DNA from: Candidatus Nitrosopelagicus sp.
Lineage (GTDB): Archaea > Thermoproteota > Nitrososphaeria > Nitrososphaerales > Nitrosopumilaceae
Direction of reading: 5' to 3'
DNA: 64,000 nt
Assembly: GCA_028242535.1 (NCBI GenBank)
Contig: JAOJYB010000003.1
Span: 42,519-106,518, forward strand
Position 1 is the stretch's first letter. Each line of letters begins with the position of its first letter. Position numbers and translations under genes: made by a program. Below are positions 31,728-42,015 of this stretch, in pieces. The notes under the pieces are model-generated. The model was not told the DNA's origin, did no database searches, and saw only the letters and a list, made by a program, of their open reading frames with translations.

Positions 31728-32285
31728 TTATTCTTCTATTCTAACTTTTAATGCAATTCCATTTGAAATTAAAGATTGTGCATTTTCGTTAGGGATTGTT
31801 GCAATATCTTCAGGTTTGAATGGGCCATATTTTTCTAGATCAACGCCTACAATTTCGTCAAATTCTTTGACAAATCTGACTGTTACAGGTTTTGTTTTGT
31901 GTTTTGTAGAAGTAATTTCTAGTAATTTTGATTTTCCATTTACTATTCCAGATATTATTATGTTTTTTCTTTCATTCATTTCATCGTTTGAATCAATAAC
32001 AAATTTTTCTTCATCAGTTAGAATACTATAAGATGTTGTGGACATTGTAGAGATTTTTTCCAGTCTTCTATTTATTAAGAGTTCAGTTAAATTTGTAGCA
32101 GTTGAAATTATCTGGTTTTTAATTTTCTTTGCAATTCCATCGTATTCTTCATTTTTTAATTTTCCAATAAAGTTTGATAAATTTCTAAAAAAATCAGTAC
32201 TAAGCTCCTGCGGTTCATCGGTTTGAAATTCTTGCATGACAATTATATGGAGATTTTTTAGATCCACTGATTCATTAGATGACAT
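31728..32285 (-). CDS. GINS complex subunit, Gins51/Gins15 type
   Basis: Part of the Cdc45-MCM-GINS replicative helicase. The 185-aa protein has an N-terminal helical A-domain (DFFRNLSNFIGKLKNEEYDG, LINRRLEKISTMS, the conserved RRLEKI feature) and a C-terminal B-domain of beta-strands ending in EKYGPFKPEDIATIPNENAQ and LISNGIAL. YGPFKxxDIxxIP is the B-domain signature of Sld5/Psf1-like archaeal Gins51. PolD subunits, PCNA and Orc1/Cdc6 occur in the same window. Overlaps nothing; 58 nt from the divergent glnA start. Confidence 0.85.
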   Translation of the reverse strand: MSSNESVDLKNLHIIVMQEFQTDEPQELSTDFFRNLSNFIGKLKNEEYDGIAKKIKNQIISTATNLTELLINRRLEKISTMSTTSYSILTDEEKFVIDSNDEMNERKNIIISGIVNGKSKLLEITSTKHKTKPVTVRFVKEFDEIVGVDLEKYGPFKPEDIATIPNENAQSLISNGIALKVRIEE

Positions 32286-32343
32286 TTTAATACAAAGTTA
32301 ATCTTAAATGGTACGTTTAATTCTTTTAGCTTGAAGTAAAAAA

Positions 32344-33804
32344 TTGCCGTATAAAGTAATTGGTGGCAAAGCCACACAAGTAAAATATTCATCAGATGAG
32401 GTATTCTCTAGAATAAAACATGAGGATATCAAGTTCATAGATCTTCAATTTACTGGTCTAACTGGTAGATTTCATCATACCACAATCTCAGCAAATACAT
32501 TCACGCCTGATCAGATGGAAGATGGCTTACCAAAACTAGATGGTTCGTCAATTGTAGGATTTACAGACATTGCAGATTCGGATTTAATACTAAAACCTGA
32601 TCCAAGTACATTTGCAATCATCCCATGGGTTAAAGAGAAAAAGACAGCCAGATTACTTTGTGATGTTTATTGGGGTGGAGGCAGAGGTCGTCTAGAAAGT
32701 GATCCTAGAGGAATTTGCCAAAAAGCAGAGAAATATGTCAAAACACAAGGATTTGATTTTAGTAATTGGGGACCTGAAGTAGAATTTTTTGTATTTGATA
32801 AGGTACATTGGGATGTTTTGACACCATACAAAGGTCAATCATACTCGATTGAATCTGTCGAAGCACCATGGAGTCAGGAAGGAACTGGGTATCCTATGGG
32901 ATTACAAGAAGGATATTACCCAAGTACACCATCAGATACTCTTGCGCCATTTAGAAATGAATGTGTAGATGTTTTGAATGATAATTTTGGAATTTTATGT
33001 GATAACCATCATCACGAAGTAGCAACAGCAGGACAATGTGAAATTGATATCAAATATGATTATATGACAAATTCTGCTGATGGTGCTCAAACATACAAGT
33101 ATGTTGTAAGAAATGTTGCACAACAATTTGGTAAAGTAGCAACAATGATGCCAAAACCAATTTCTATGGACTCGGGTTCTGGAATGCATACTAATGTCAG
33201 TTTATGGAAAAAAGATGAAAATACATTTTATGATAAAGATGAAGAATTAGAATTAAGTCAAACTGGTCGTTATTTTTGTGGAGGAGTAATGGCACATGCT
33301 AAAGGATTAACAGCAATCACAAATCCTACCACAAACTCTTATCACAGATTGGTTCCAGGTTATGAAGCACCAGTTTACATTGCATGGAGCTCAAGTAATC
33401 GTTCTGCAACAGTTAGAATTCCAGGTCATTTTAAGGGAGAAAAATATGCATATATGAAAAGAATGGAATATCGTGTACCTGATCCTGCATCAAATCCGTA
33501 TCTTGTATTTTCAGCAGTGTTAGCTGCAGGTCTAGACGGAATTAAAAAGAAAACAGAGCCAGGAGATCCGGTAAAAGAGGATATTTACAAAATGACAAAA
33601 ACAGAAAGAAAGAAACGCGGAATAGATACATTGCCTGCTAATCTTGGAAGAGCATTAGATGAATTGGAAAGTGATAGAAAATTTCTAACCCCAGTTTTCT
33701 CAAATGAAGTTTTAGATAAAATTATTGAATTAGAAAGAAGAGATCATAGAGAGATTGCAATTAGACCACATCCTCATGAATTTTATCTTTATTTTGATGT
33801 ATAG
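32344..33804 (+). CDS. glnA: Glutamine synthetase type I
   Basis: Central ammonium-assimilation enzyme: glutamate + NH4+ + ATP to glutamine. The 486-aa protein shows GSGMHTNVSLWK (glutamate/metal site), YHRLVPGYEAPVYIAWSSSN and the RSATVRIP ATP motif, and VEFFVFDKVHWD with conserved metal ligands. Start is TTG with MPYKVIGGK. It lacks the bacterial adenylylation Tyr context that I can recognise, consistent with archaeal GS. In an ammonia oxidiser it competes with AMO for ammonium. Divergent from the GINS gene. Confidence 0.96.
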   Translation: MPYKVIGGKATQVKYSSDEVFSRIKHEDIKFIDLQFTGLTGRFHHTTISANTFTPDQMEDGLPKLDGSSIVGFTDIADSDLILKPDPSTFAIIPWVKEKKTARLLCDVYWGGGRGRLESDPRGICQKAEKYVKTQGFDFSNWGPEVEFFVFDKVHWDVLTPYKGQSYSIESVEAPWSQEGTGYPMGLQEGYYPSTPSDTLAPFRNECVDVLNDNFGILCDNHHHEVATAGQCEIDIKYDYMTNSADGAQTYKYVVRNVAQQFGKVATMMPKPISMDSGSGMHTNVSLWKKDENTFYDKDEELELSQTGRYFCGGVMAHAKGLTAITNPTTNSYHRLVPGYEAPVYIAWSSSNRSATVRIPGHFKGEKYAYMKRMEYRVPDPASNPYLVFSAVLAAGLDGIKKKTEPGDPVKEDIYKMTKTERKKRGIDTLPANLGRALDELESDRKFLTPVFSNEVLDKIIELERRDHREIAIRPHPHEFYLYFDV

Positions 33805-33812
33805 ACATAGAT

Positions 33813-34199
33813 TCAAAATAATGGACGATCAGCCAGTTCATAAATAAGCACCAACGAAGCAATCATCATTCCCAATCCGCCGCAGATCATCAATGTAGTG
33901 AATTTTTGATTTTTGACTCCTAGAAAAATTGTAATGCCTCCTCCAAGTCCTAAGAAAACTGAAAGCATTCCGAATGCTACAGTTTCAAATTCTGCACCTA
34001 TAGTCAAGGGAGTAAATATTCCAGAGAGTAATGCGACCGCTGCTATAATGTAGACGTATTTTGTTCCAGATAGTAGTATTGATTTGATATTAGTTGATGT
34101 TTCTTTAGAGGGAATTTCTTGTTCTACTAATTCAATTTCTTCATCTTTTTGAACAGAGTCAGGTTCTGGAGTGTCAGAAAATCGTCTATGTTTTGCCAT
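33813..34199 (-). CDS. Small membrane protein with cytosolic N-domain
   Basis: A 128-aa protein with a charged N-terminal half (MAKHRRFSDTPEPDSVQKDE, IELVEQEIPSKETSTN) and about three helices, YVYIIAAVALLSGIFTP, FGMLSVFLGLGGGITIFLGV and GGLGMMIASLVLIYEL. The gly-rich second helix suggests tight packing. 8 nt between stops with glnA (convergent); 42 nt upstream of the thermosome's stop. Function unknown. Confidence 0.7.
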   Translation of the reverse strand: MAKHRRFSDTPEPDSVQKDEEIELVEQEIPSKETSTNIKSILLSGTKYVYIIAAVALLSGIFTPLTIGAEFETVAFGMLSVFLGLGGGITIFLGVKNQKFTTLMICGGLGMMIASLVLIYELADRPLF

Positions 34200-34241
34200 T
34201 CTAATTTAGTCTAAAATTGATTGATTAAAATTTTTGCTAAT

Positions 34242-35936
34242 CTACATTCCCATTCCAGGCGGCATTCCCATGCCTCCCATTCCAGGCATACCACCCATTC
34301 CACCCATGTCAGGCATTCCACCTTCTGCACCTGGTGGAGGACCAGCAGATTTTGCTGTAGCAATAACATCATCAATTCTTAGAATCATACATGCAGCCTC
34401 TGTTGCTGCCGAAACAATTTGGTGTTTTACTGCTAGTGGTTCAATAATATCGGTTGATTTCAAATTTCCAACTTTACCTTTCATTACATCAATTCCTGTC
34501 CATTTTTCACCTTTGATTTGTTTTGAACGTAAGTGGGTTAGAGTATCAATAGGATCCATTCCTGCGTTTTCAGATAATGCTAAAGGAATTGATTCTAATG
34601 CTTCTGCAAATTTTTCTGCAGCTAGTTGTTCACGCCCTTGAAGAGATTTTGCCCAACTTCTGATTTTTGTAGCACAAAATGTTTCTGGAGCCCCACCACC
34701 TGCAACTATAGATGGTAATTCCATTACATCTCTTACAACCATTAATGAATCATGAACTGAACGTTCTACTTCATCAACAACTCTTTGTGAACCAGCACGA
34801 AGTAATAATGTTACAGATTTTGGATGTTTGCAACCTTCAACGAAAACCCATTTGTCTTCTTCAATTTTCTTTTCTTGGATTGAGGATGCAGAACCCAAGT
34901 CTTTTTCAAATAAATCATCTAGATTAGTTACAATTCTTGCACCTGTTGCTTTTGCAAGTTTTGATAAATCACTTTCTTTTACACGTCTTACAGCTAAGAT
35001 GCCTGCTTTTGACAAGTAATGTTGTGCCATATCATCAATTCCTTTTTGACATAATACAACATTTGCACCAGAACCAATAACTTTGTCAACCATTGTTTTG
35101 AGCATTTTGTTTTCTTCATCTAAGAATGCTTTCATTTGTTGTGGATTTGAAATGTTAATTTTTGCATCAGTCTCTGTTTTGTTAATTTCTAGTGCTGCGT
35201 TTAAGAGTGCAATTTTCCCTTCTGTAATTTTCTTTGGCATTCCAGAGTGAACTATTTCTTTATCCAAAACAATTCCTTGAATAATTGAAGAATCATTGAT
35301 AGAGCCACCAGATTTCTTTTCTACTTTAATATCATCAATGTCAACAGTGTATTTCTCACCGTTCTTTTCTGCAACGGCTTTTACTGCTTTGACAATCATT
35401 TCAGATAGCTGTTCTGAGTCTTTTCTAACAAGTTTAGTTTGCATGGAAGTTTTTGCTATTTTTAATAGAACTGCATTATCAGTTGGAGATACCTTATCTG
35501 CAATTTGATCTAAGAACTCTTTTGCTTTTTTTCCTGCCTTTCTATAACCATCAACAATAATTGTTGGATGAACGTCTTGTAGGACTAGTGTTTCAGCATG
35601 TTCTAGTAATGCACCAGCCAATACAACTGCAGATGTTGTTCCATCACCTACTTCATTATCAGTAGTCTTTGCAATTTCAACTAGCATTTTTGCTGCTGGA
35701 TGTTGTACATCAATTTCTTTTAGAATTGTAGCACCATCGTTTGTAATTGTAACATCGCCTAAAGAGTCTACAAGCATTTTGTCCATTCCTTTTGGACCTA
35801 AACTGGTATGAACAATTTCGGCTATAATTTTAGCAGCTGCAATGTTGTTTTTCTGGGCTTCTCGTCCTTTTACTTGACTTGCGTCATCTTTGAGAACCAC
35901 AACCGGCATGTTGCCTTTTGGAGTTTGTGCTGCCAT
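34242..35936 (-). CDS. Thermosome (group II chaperonin) subunit
   Basis: ATP-dependent protein-folding ring. The 564-aa subunit has the ATP-binding signatures [10 protein letters not shown] and [16 protein letters not shown], the GGGAPE motif and the C-terminal Gly-Met-rich tail ([18 protein letters not shown]) that fills the cavity floor. Residues start [23 protein letters not shown] box 27 nt upstream of ATG indicates a leaderless, strongly expressed mRNA. Divergent from glyA. Confidence 0.96.
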   Translation of the reverse strand: MAAQTPKGNMPVVVLKDDASQVKGREAQKNNIAAAKIIAEIVHTSLGPKGMDKMLVDSLGDVTITNDGATILKEIDVQHPAAKMLVEIAKTTDNEVGDGTTSAVVLAGALLEHAETLVLQDVHPTIIVDGYRKAGKKAKEFLDQIADKVSPTDNAVLLKIAKTSMQTKLVRKDSEQLSEMIVKAVKAVAEKNGEKYTVDIDDIKVEKKSGGSINDSSIIQGIVLDKEIVHSGMPKKITEGKIALLNAALEINKTETDAKINISNPQQMKAFLDEENKMLKTMVDKVIGSGANVVLCQKGIDDMAQHYLSKAGILAVRRVKESDLSKLAKATGARIVTNLDDLFEKDLGSASSIQEKKIEEDKWVFVEGCKHPKSVTLLLRAGSQRVVDEVERSVHDSLMVVRDVMELPSIVAGGGAPETFCATKIRSWAKSLQGREQLAAEKFAEALESIPLALSENAGMDPIDTLTHLRSKQIKGEKWTGIDVMKGKVGNLKSTDIIEPLAVKHQIVSAATEAACMILRIDDVIATAKSAGPPPGAEGGMPDMGGMGGMPGMGGMGMPPGMGM

Positions 35937-35956
35937 AGATCAAAACGCCAATTTTC

Positions 35957-35968
35957 AAAATATATAGC
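35957..35968 (-). promoter_or_regulatory. TATA box of the thermosome gene
   Basis: On the minus strand AGCTATATATTTTG ends about 21 nt before the ATG at 35936, an ideal TATA box. No room for a Shine-Dalgarno leader, so transcription likely starts at or next to the ATG. Confidence 0.6.
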
Positions 35969-36032
35969 TAGCTTCTTGTTTTTCTAGAAGAAAGATCGCT
36001 GTTCTTAAATTAGGAAAATCGAGTTGAAAGTC

Positions 36033-37352
36033 ATGGCTGATTCGAACAAAGAGTCGTATGATAAGATTTTTTCCAGCCTCGAGAAACATCATGAATGGTT
36101 TGAGAATTCAATTCCGTTAATTGCCAGTGAGAATATTCCTAGTCCAGCTGTACGAGAGGCTGTAATGTCAGATTTCGGTAATAGATATGCTGAAGGCTGG
36201 CCAGGTGAGCGAGTCTATGCTGGATGTACCTACATCGATGAGGTTGAAATTCAATGTATGGAGTTAGCACAAAAATTATTCAAAGCTGAATTTGCAGATG
36301 TAAGAAGTGTTTCGGGTGTTGTAGCAAACTTGGCAATTTATTCTGCTTATTCAAATCCAGGTGATGTTATGATTGCATCATCAATTCCTGCTGGAGGTCA
36401 CATTTCTCATGGTAAAAAAGAACATTCAGGAACTGCAGGATTAGTACACGGATTAGACATTGAGTTCTTTGCATTTGATCCTGTAGAAATGACATTAGAT
36501 GTTGATAAAACAAAAGCTAAAGTTGAAGATTTAAAATCACAAGGAAAATTGCCAAAGATTGCAATGTTTGGTGGTTCAGTGTTTTTATTTCCACATCCTG
36601 TAAAAGAATTAGCTGATTTCCTAAAAGGTCATGGTATGCACATTAATTATGATGCAGCGCACGTTGCAGGATTAATTGCAGGTGGAAGATTCCAAGACCC
36701 ACTTAGAGAAGGAACAGATACAATGACAATGAGTACTCACAAAACTTTGTTTGGCCCACAAGGAGGATTAGTATTAGGATTTGAAAAACATGCAGAAGAA
36801 ATCAAAAAAGCAACGTTCCCAGGATTAACAAGTAGTCATCACATTCATCATATGGGTGCTAAAGCAGTAGCATTTGCAGAAGCTTTAGAGTTTGGAAAAG
36901 ATTATGCAGAACAAACAATCAAAAATGCAAAAGCATTAGCATCAGAATTAAACAATGTAGGATTCAAAGTGTTAGGTGAGAAGAGAGGTTATACGGAATC
37001 ACACCAAACAGTTGTGAATGTTTTAGATTATAGCGATGGTGGAACAATTGAAGCTGATTTGGAAAAAGCAAACATCATTGTAAACCGTCAGTTAATTCCT
37101 GGAGATTTGAAAGCAAATCGTCACTACATGCACCCAGGTGGAATTCGTTTAGGAACATCTGAGATCACACGTCTAGGAATGAAAGAATCTGAAATGAAAG
37201 AGATTGCATCGTTGATGAAACAAGTTATTGTTGATAAGAAAGATGCAGGAGAAATTGCAGCACATGTTAAGGAGTTCAAGACTGATTTTAAAAAGACCCA
37301 ATACTGTTTTGATAACAAACTTGGTGCCTACGAATACGTAAAATTACGCTAA
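36033..37352 (+). CDS. glyA: Serine hydroxymethyltransferase
   Basis: PLP enzyme interconverting serine and glycine with transfer of a one-carbon unit to a pterin. The 439-aa protein contains the PLP Lys motif STHKTLFGPQGG (residues about 232-243), the ENIPSPAVREAVMSDFGNRY N-terminal region and the YAEGWPGERVYAG motif. I start at ATG 36033 (MADSNKES), not at the TTG 9 nt before. The gene converges with PolD large subunit, 4 nt overlap of stops. Confidence 0.95.
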   Translation: MADSNKESYDKIFSSLEKHHEWFENSIPLIASENIPSPAVREAVMSDFGNRYAEGWPGERVYAGCTYIDEVEIQCMELAQKLFKAEFADVRSVSGVVANLAIYSAYSNPGDVMIASSIPAGGHISHGKKEHSGTAGLVHGLDIEFFAFDPVEMTLDVDKTKAKVEDLKSQGKLPKIAMFGGSVFLFPHPVKELADFLKGHGMHINYDAAHVAGLIAGGRFQDPLREGTDTMTMSTHKTLFGPQGGLVLGFEKHAEEIKKATFPGLTSSHHIHHMGAKAVAFAEALEFGKDYAEQTIKNAKALASELNNVGFKVLGEKRGYTESHQTVVNVLDYSDGGTIEADLEKANIIVNRQLIPGDLKANRHYMHPGGIRLGTSEITRLGMKESEMKEIASLMKQVIVDKKDAGEIAAHVKEFKTDFKKTQYCFDNKLGAYEYVKLR

Positions 37353-40300
37353 TTCACATAATCGGTTAACAATTGTTGTGAACCATCACCTTTTCCAAAG
37401 AGTAGTTCAATTTCATCAGATAATGTCATAATTCTTCCTTTTAGATATGGGTCAACATCATATTTTATGACTAGTTTCTTTGCTAATGGGAGATATTTTT
37501 CGATTGACGGTCGAGTAATTGTTTGTAATAATTTGTGACCACACGTACATTTTTGAAGTAACGGCATTCGTCTATACTTTGCACCACATGCAGTACAACG
37601 AAATTTTTGTTTTGCATATGCACGGATGTTTCCCATTATATCAGGAATAAGATGTGTTGATATCAAATATGAAACAATATCTCTTGTTTCAACAGCATTG
37701 ATAATGTCTGCATTTCTAATTTGTAAGTCAAGCTTGTCAACCATTGATTCAAGTGTTGAATATGCGCTTCGTGGTTTTGATGAGGTTAATGTTGTTGTAG
37801 TGTGTGTGAAAAAATGATCATAGAAAATATTTTCATCACCAGTGTCTTTTCTCATAGCTAATGTTTCAATTGAAGATATCTCTCCAGATTTCTCATGATT
37901 GTAACTTGATTCATAAAATTCGAGTGGGAATTTTTTTGTAACCTCAAAGTTGTGTGCCTGAGTTTGTGCCTCATGTGGCAGTACAATTGGTTGAATTAAG
38001 AGAGGTGCATCCATCAATCCTCCAATTTTATCAGACAAGAATTGTCTTGAGAAATTCAATAATGCATCTAATAATAACATGACAGAATCTGCATCGCCAT
38101 CCGCGTCTCTTCTTTTAGCAGAATGCCAGATTGGACTAGCAAAGCAGACATGGGTTTTTGTATAACCAATTAGTCGTCCAGTAATACCAACAGAGGTATG
38201 TGGTGCAAGACCAATTACTAGATGGCCTAGTAAGTCTTGAGTATTCTTTATGTTGTAAAATGGTTGTTTGCCAAAAAATTTCTGTAGTTCAAAATCAACA
38301 TACTTTGAAACATTAACAAGATATTCAGCACTTTCTAAGGGAATAATCACATCCTGCATTTTTAATTCAATTAATTGTTCATCATTTGTGATTGGATTTC
38401 CATCGATGTCCTTTTCATATCCTAGTTTGATGATTTGTTCAATTGTTGTGCCTATCCAGGACAGTTTGAAGTGTGTTAAAGGTGAGTTTGTGGCATCAAA
38501 TCTGACAGTACCATCTTTGAAAACAGATAATCCAAATTTTTGCCTAATCAGTCCCTTTTCTAGAGGTTCAGGGATTTTTTCTTGGTTGATTAATTTATCA
38601 ACACCTTTGAATGGTTGTTGTACACGAATTCCAAGTTTTTCTTGTGCAGCAATTAGATTTTGTCTTAATGGAAATTGTTTGTAAGAAAATCCATTTGCAT
38701 CTCTTTTACATTTTTCACAATGTGGTGTTTCTAATTCATCTTTACAAATTCTGCATATGTAAAATTTTGTTGTTTTATTACCACAGTTGGAACAAACTAT
38801 TCCAATTGAAGGAATATTACAATGTGTGCAACGACGATTATTCAAATTTGTGAAAAATGACTCTGATGCGGCGGATGCTTTTAGAATATCACGAGTGATT
38901 CCACCTTTTTCAGCAACTGGAAATAATACATGAACAGGCGGTTTCATTAAACGAGGTGCAGCTTTTTCAGGTCTACCAATTCGAACACCGATTGATTTTG
39001 AAAATTTGTTTTTAATTGCAATTCCAGTGCTTTTTGTTAACAATTCTAAGACAGAATCTGAAGTACCAAAATCCAGAGTATTTCCAAAAATTAGATGGTT
39101 TAAGATTTGAACGTCTATTCCAGATATGATGACTTTCTCATCTGCAACTTTATGAGGAATTCCCAAGTTTTCGAAAATTTGTTTTTTGGAAATTTCATAG
39201 TGTATTTCGGTTTCTGATTTCAAAATTGGGTTTGTAATTTCTTCAAGTTCTTCTGTTGTGATGAAATCCCAGTAATAGAGGAATTTTGGATGTAGAGGAA
39301 TTTTCAATTCTTTTGAGAGTAAAATAGCCTCAACAAATGAGGGAGTTTTAGTTAGAAACTCGAGTCTTTCGTCATGTTCAGAAAGTTTCGGTTTGAGATA
39401 TTCAGTCCAGACTTCCTCTACCATTGGAGTTGGAATTAATTCTGCATTATTTTCCAAAAAGTCACCAAACGTGATTAGAATGTCACCAAGATGAAGAATC
39501 TTTTCAATGTCATTTTTAATCTGAATTCCGTGTTCTGTATCTCGAATTTTGACTACTTCGCCTCCTTTTAGTCTGACAATAGGCGTCTCAAGTGAGTCAA
39601 CAAAGCCTACAGTTGCACCTTTGCTTGGTTTGTCAAGTTTGATTTGTGTGCCTACCGCAACGGTGTGATCTAAAATTTCAGCAATGACTGGATGCAAACC
39701 TACACTAGCAAAGCCGGTATTACAGGCACGACCATATCTGAGTCGAAAGCCCCCAATCTTATTTGGCATAGATAACACAGATCTTCCTGTGATAACTTCT
39801 CTCATGCGTTTTTCAGAAGCATCATCACCCGATTCTCCTGTTTGGACAGCGCCATGAACATCGTTTAGCCACTCCCAACCCTCCAAATTATACTTCTCAA
39901 TTCGTTTTAGAAGTTTTTTTGATCTACCAATTAATCCATCATTTAAAACTCGTAATGCACCACCTCTAACTCTGTCAGTTTTGATTCGTGTCATGTTACG
40001 ATGATTAACTACTTCAACAGGATTTGTTCCTTCTCCTTCTAATTCAACCGGTAAGTTCGAGATTACAGTTTTAATATCATCATCAGATACATGAAACTGA
40101 AAACTTTGTTTTGCTTCACTTTCATAGATTCGTAGTTCTTCTACAAATCTTCCTGTTTCATCATCGAAACAATCAGCTTGATATTTTGAAAGACCAACTG
40201 CACGTCTCACATGATCAGCGATTAACATTGTAACAGCAGATTCCGTTCCTCCTGCAGATCTCATTGGCCCTGCAATTGATACAGAAAGATACTGAGAACC

Positions 40301-40726
40301 ATCTTTATTATTTTTAATTTTAATTTCACTAATTCCTTGTAATGGAGCAATGGTCACACCTTCTGTTACAATAGCTAATCCAACTCTAACTGCATGATCT
40401 AATCTGTCCTCTAAACTTGCATCTGAAGATTGATACTTTCCTAATGCGATCTCCTTTGACATTATCAGAGCAGCATTTTCTTTTCCAGTTTTATCTAATA
40501 ATTCACGAAGAGGTGTTGCGATATCAATATCGTGCATTTTAGCTACTCGTTCCGCTAGATCAAATGCGATTTTCGGCTCTATTATTCCAGAAGAGTCTAA
40601 AAGTGTCGATTTTGCATCGGCTGCAGCCTCAAATTCTTTGTAAACTTGCTTTGATAGTTCTTCATAATATTCAGAGTAACTCTGAGGAACCTTGATTTCC
40701 TTAAGATAATTTGCGGTAGTAGACAT
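37349..40726 (-). CDS. polC: DNA polymerase D large subunit DP2
   Basis: Catalytic subunit of PolD, the main replicative polymerase of many archaea. The 1125-aa protein has the catalytic two-Asp motif in RRDADGDADSVMLLLDALLN, and zinc sites CTHCNIPSIGIVCSNCGNK, CRICKDELETPHCEKC and the C-terminal CTACGAKYRRMPLLQKCTCG. No intein interrupts the catalytic region. The small subunit DP1 is encoded at 45403-46878, and PCNA and GINS also occur in this window. Upstream by 8 nt is GGGP synthase on the same strand. Confidence 0.96.
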   Translation of the reverse strand: MSTTANYLKEIKVPQSYSEYYEELSKQVYKEFEAAADAKSTLLDSSGIIEPKIAFDLAERVAKMHDIDIATPLRELLDKTGKENAALIMSKEIALGKYQSSDASLEDRLDHAVRVGLAIVTEGVTIAPLQGISEIKIKNNKDGSQYLSVSIAGPMRSAGGTESAVTMLIADHVRRAVGLSKYQADCFDDETGRFVEELRIYESEAKQSFQFHVSDDDIKTVISNLPVELEGEGTNPVEVVNHRNMTRIKTDRVRGGALRVLNDGLIGRSKKLLKRIEKYNLEGWEWLNDVHGAVQTGESGDDASEKRMREVITGRSVLSMPNKIGGFRLRYGRACNTGFASVGLHPVIAEILDHTVAVGTQIKLDKPSKGATVGFVDSLETPIVRLKGGEVVKIRDTEHGIQIKNDIEKILHLGDILITFGDFLENNAELIPTPMVEEVWTEYLKPKLSEHDERLEFLTKTPSFVEAILLSKELKIPLHPKFLYYWDFITTEELEEITNPILKSETEIHYEISKKQIFENLGIPHKVADEKVIISGIDVQILNHLIFGNTLDFGTSDSVLELLTKSTGIAIKNKFSKSIGVRIGRPEKAAPRLMKPPVHVLFPVAEKGGITRDILKASAASESFFTNLNNRRCTHCNIPSIGIVCSNCGNKTTKFYICRICKDELETPHCEKCKRDANGFSYKQFPLRQNLIAAQEKLGIRVQQPFKGVDKLINQEKIPEPLEKGLIRQKFGLSVFKDGTVRFDATNSPLTHFKLSWIGTTIEQIIKLGYEKDIDGNPITNDEQLIELKMQDVIIPLESAEYLVNVSKYVDFELQKFFGKQPFYNIKNTQDLLGHLVIGLAPHTSVGITGRLIGYTKTHVCFASPIWHSAKRRDADGDADSVMLLLDALLNFSRQFLSDKIGGLMDAPLLIQPIVLPHEAQTQAHNFEVTKKFPLEFYESSYNHEKSGEISSIETLAMRKDTGDENIFYDHFFTHTTTTLTSSKPRSAYSTLESMVDKLDLQIRNADIINAVETRDIVSYLISTHLIPDIMGNIRAYAKQKFRCTACGAKYRRMPLLQKCTCGHKLLQTITRPSIEKYLPLAKKLVIKYDVDPYLKGRIMTLSDEIELLFGKGDGSQQLLTDYVN

Positions 40727-40734
40727 GTAAGAGG

Positions 40735-41475
40735 TTAATTTTTGATGGCTTTGGCTATTTCGGTTAGTTTCTCCAAGTTCTTACTATCCTCAAGGAGAGT
40801 TCCAATCACTAAAGCATCAGCTCCTGCATCGGTCAATGCTTTTGCGGTCTGGGCATCACGAATGCCTCCGCCTACGATTAAGAATCCTTGAAAAACCTTT
40901 CTTACAGTTGCGACCATCTCAGGAGTTACGTTGGTTTTTGCCCCAGACCCTGCCTCTAAATAGACAAATCTCATGCCTAAAAATTGGGCTGCTAAGGAGT
41001 ATGCAGCTGCGATTTTTGGCTTGTCAAATGGAATTCCTCTTACATTTCCTACAAACCAAGCTGATGTGCCTTCTCCAATCACTAAATATGATGTTGGGAG
41101 TGGTTCTAAGCCAAATTTGAGGACGTTTGGGGCACCAAGGGCTTGTGCCTGGGTAATATAATATGGGTTCTCAGAGTTCATTAAGGAACTAAACAGTATA
41201 GCATCTGCCTGAGGTACAACACCAGTAATATTACCTGGAAATAGAATAATGGGAATATTTACTGCATTTTTGAGGTTTTTGACTACTTCGGCCATCTCCA
41301 TCTGATCAGTTGCAGATGAACCGCCTACCAATATTGATGCTGCACCTATTTCCTCAACATTTTTGGCTAGTTTTATAGCAGAATCTATCTGAGATGTCTC
41401 TGAATCGATTAATACGAATAGTAATGGTGATTTTTTACGCTCAGAAATGAGTAATTCTTCTACTTTTCCAGTCAT
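40735..41475 (-). CDS. Geranylgeranylglyceryl phosphate synthase
   Basis: Makes the first ether bond of archaeal lipids from sn-glycerol-1-phosphate and geranylgeranyl diphosphate. The 246-aa TIM-barrel protein shows VLIDSETSQIDSAIKLAKNV (residues about 21-40), IPIILFPGNITGVVPQADAI and the phosphate-binding loops FVYLEAGSGAKTNVTPEMVA and LIVGGGIRDAQTAKALTDAG. Typical length. Overlapping frames with PolD large subunit: 8 nt between. Divergent from the wHTH-like gene at 41540. Confidence 0.95.
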   Translation of the reverse strand: MTGKVEELLISERKKSPLLFVLIDSETSQIDSAIKLAKNVEEIGAASILVGGSSATDQMEMAEVVKNLKNAVNIPIILFPGNITGVVPQADAILFSSLMNSENPYYITQAQALGAPNVLKFGLEPLPTSYLVIGEGTSAWFVGNVRGIPFDKPKIAAAYSLAAQFLGMRFVYLEAGSGAKTNVTPEMVATVRKVFQGFLIVGGGIRDAQTAKALTDAGADALVIGTLLEDSKNLEKLTEIAKAIKN

Positions 41476-41539
41476 GCTTCACGTTTAATGATGACCCTTT
41501 AAGTTTTATTCAAGTATCGGTATACAGATTTGTATAGCT

Positions 41540-41902
41540 ATGAGCGACCCTAATAATTCTAATTTTTCTAATATTTTAAAGGAAATTATTAAAAAATCGC
41601 TGTTTACAGAGAGACAAATTGAAATTATTCTAAAATCAAAGAATCTTTCTGATATCGAATTTACTATGACTAAAGGTGCCTATTACAGGCAGGTTTCTCA
41701 GTGTAGAGACAAGCTTTCAGGCTTGTATTATTCATTCATAGTTCTAGGCATACTAGGCGTGGTTTTACCTGATGATATTGATGTGATATCAGAACTATCC
41801 GAACGAATGAGTGTGATGAAAGATGGTGATGTTTTCCCTGAGAAAGAACAAGAAATCATTAGTGTGATAGAACGTGTAGTCAAGCAGACTACAGCAATGT
41901 GA
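41540..41902 (+). CDS. Hypothetical helical protein near the origin (120 aa)
   Basis: The N-terminal half (NILKEIIKKSLFTERQIEII then KSKNLSDIEFTMTKGAYYRQ) has a helix-turn-helix-like rhythm with recognition-helix candidate FTMTKGAYYRQVSQC; the rest is a hydrophobic helix FIVLGILGVVLPDDI and an acidic tail. Probably a small DNA- or RNA-binding regulator. The first gene of a row of short DNA-binding proteins left of the origin. No family recognised. Confidence 0.65.
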   Translation: MSDPNNSNFSNILKEIIKKSLFTERQIEIILKSKNLSDIEFTMTKGAYYRQVSQCRDKLSGLYYSFIVLGILGVVLPDDIDVISELSERMSVMKDGDVFPEKEQEIISVIERVVKQTTAM

Positions 41903-42015
41903 TTTTGTGGCTAAGAGGGTGTTTTTCTTACGTTAGTGTGATGAGGTTTTGGTTACTCTAAGTGTAAAATAATATTGTCCAATCACGATAAATCACAAAT
42001 TCCTCATGATATGTC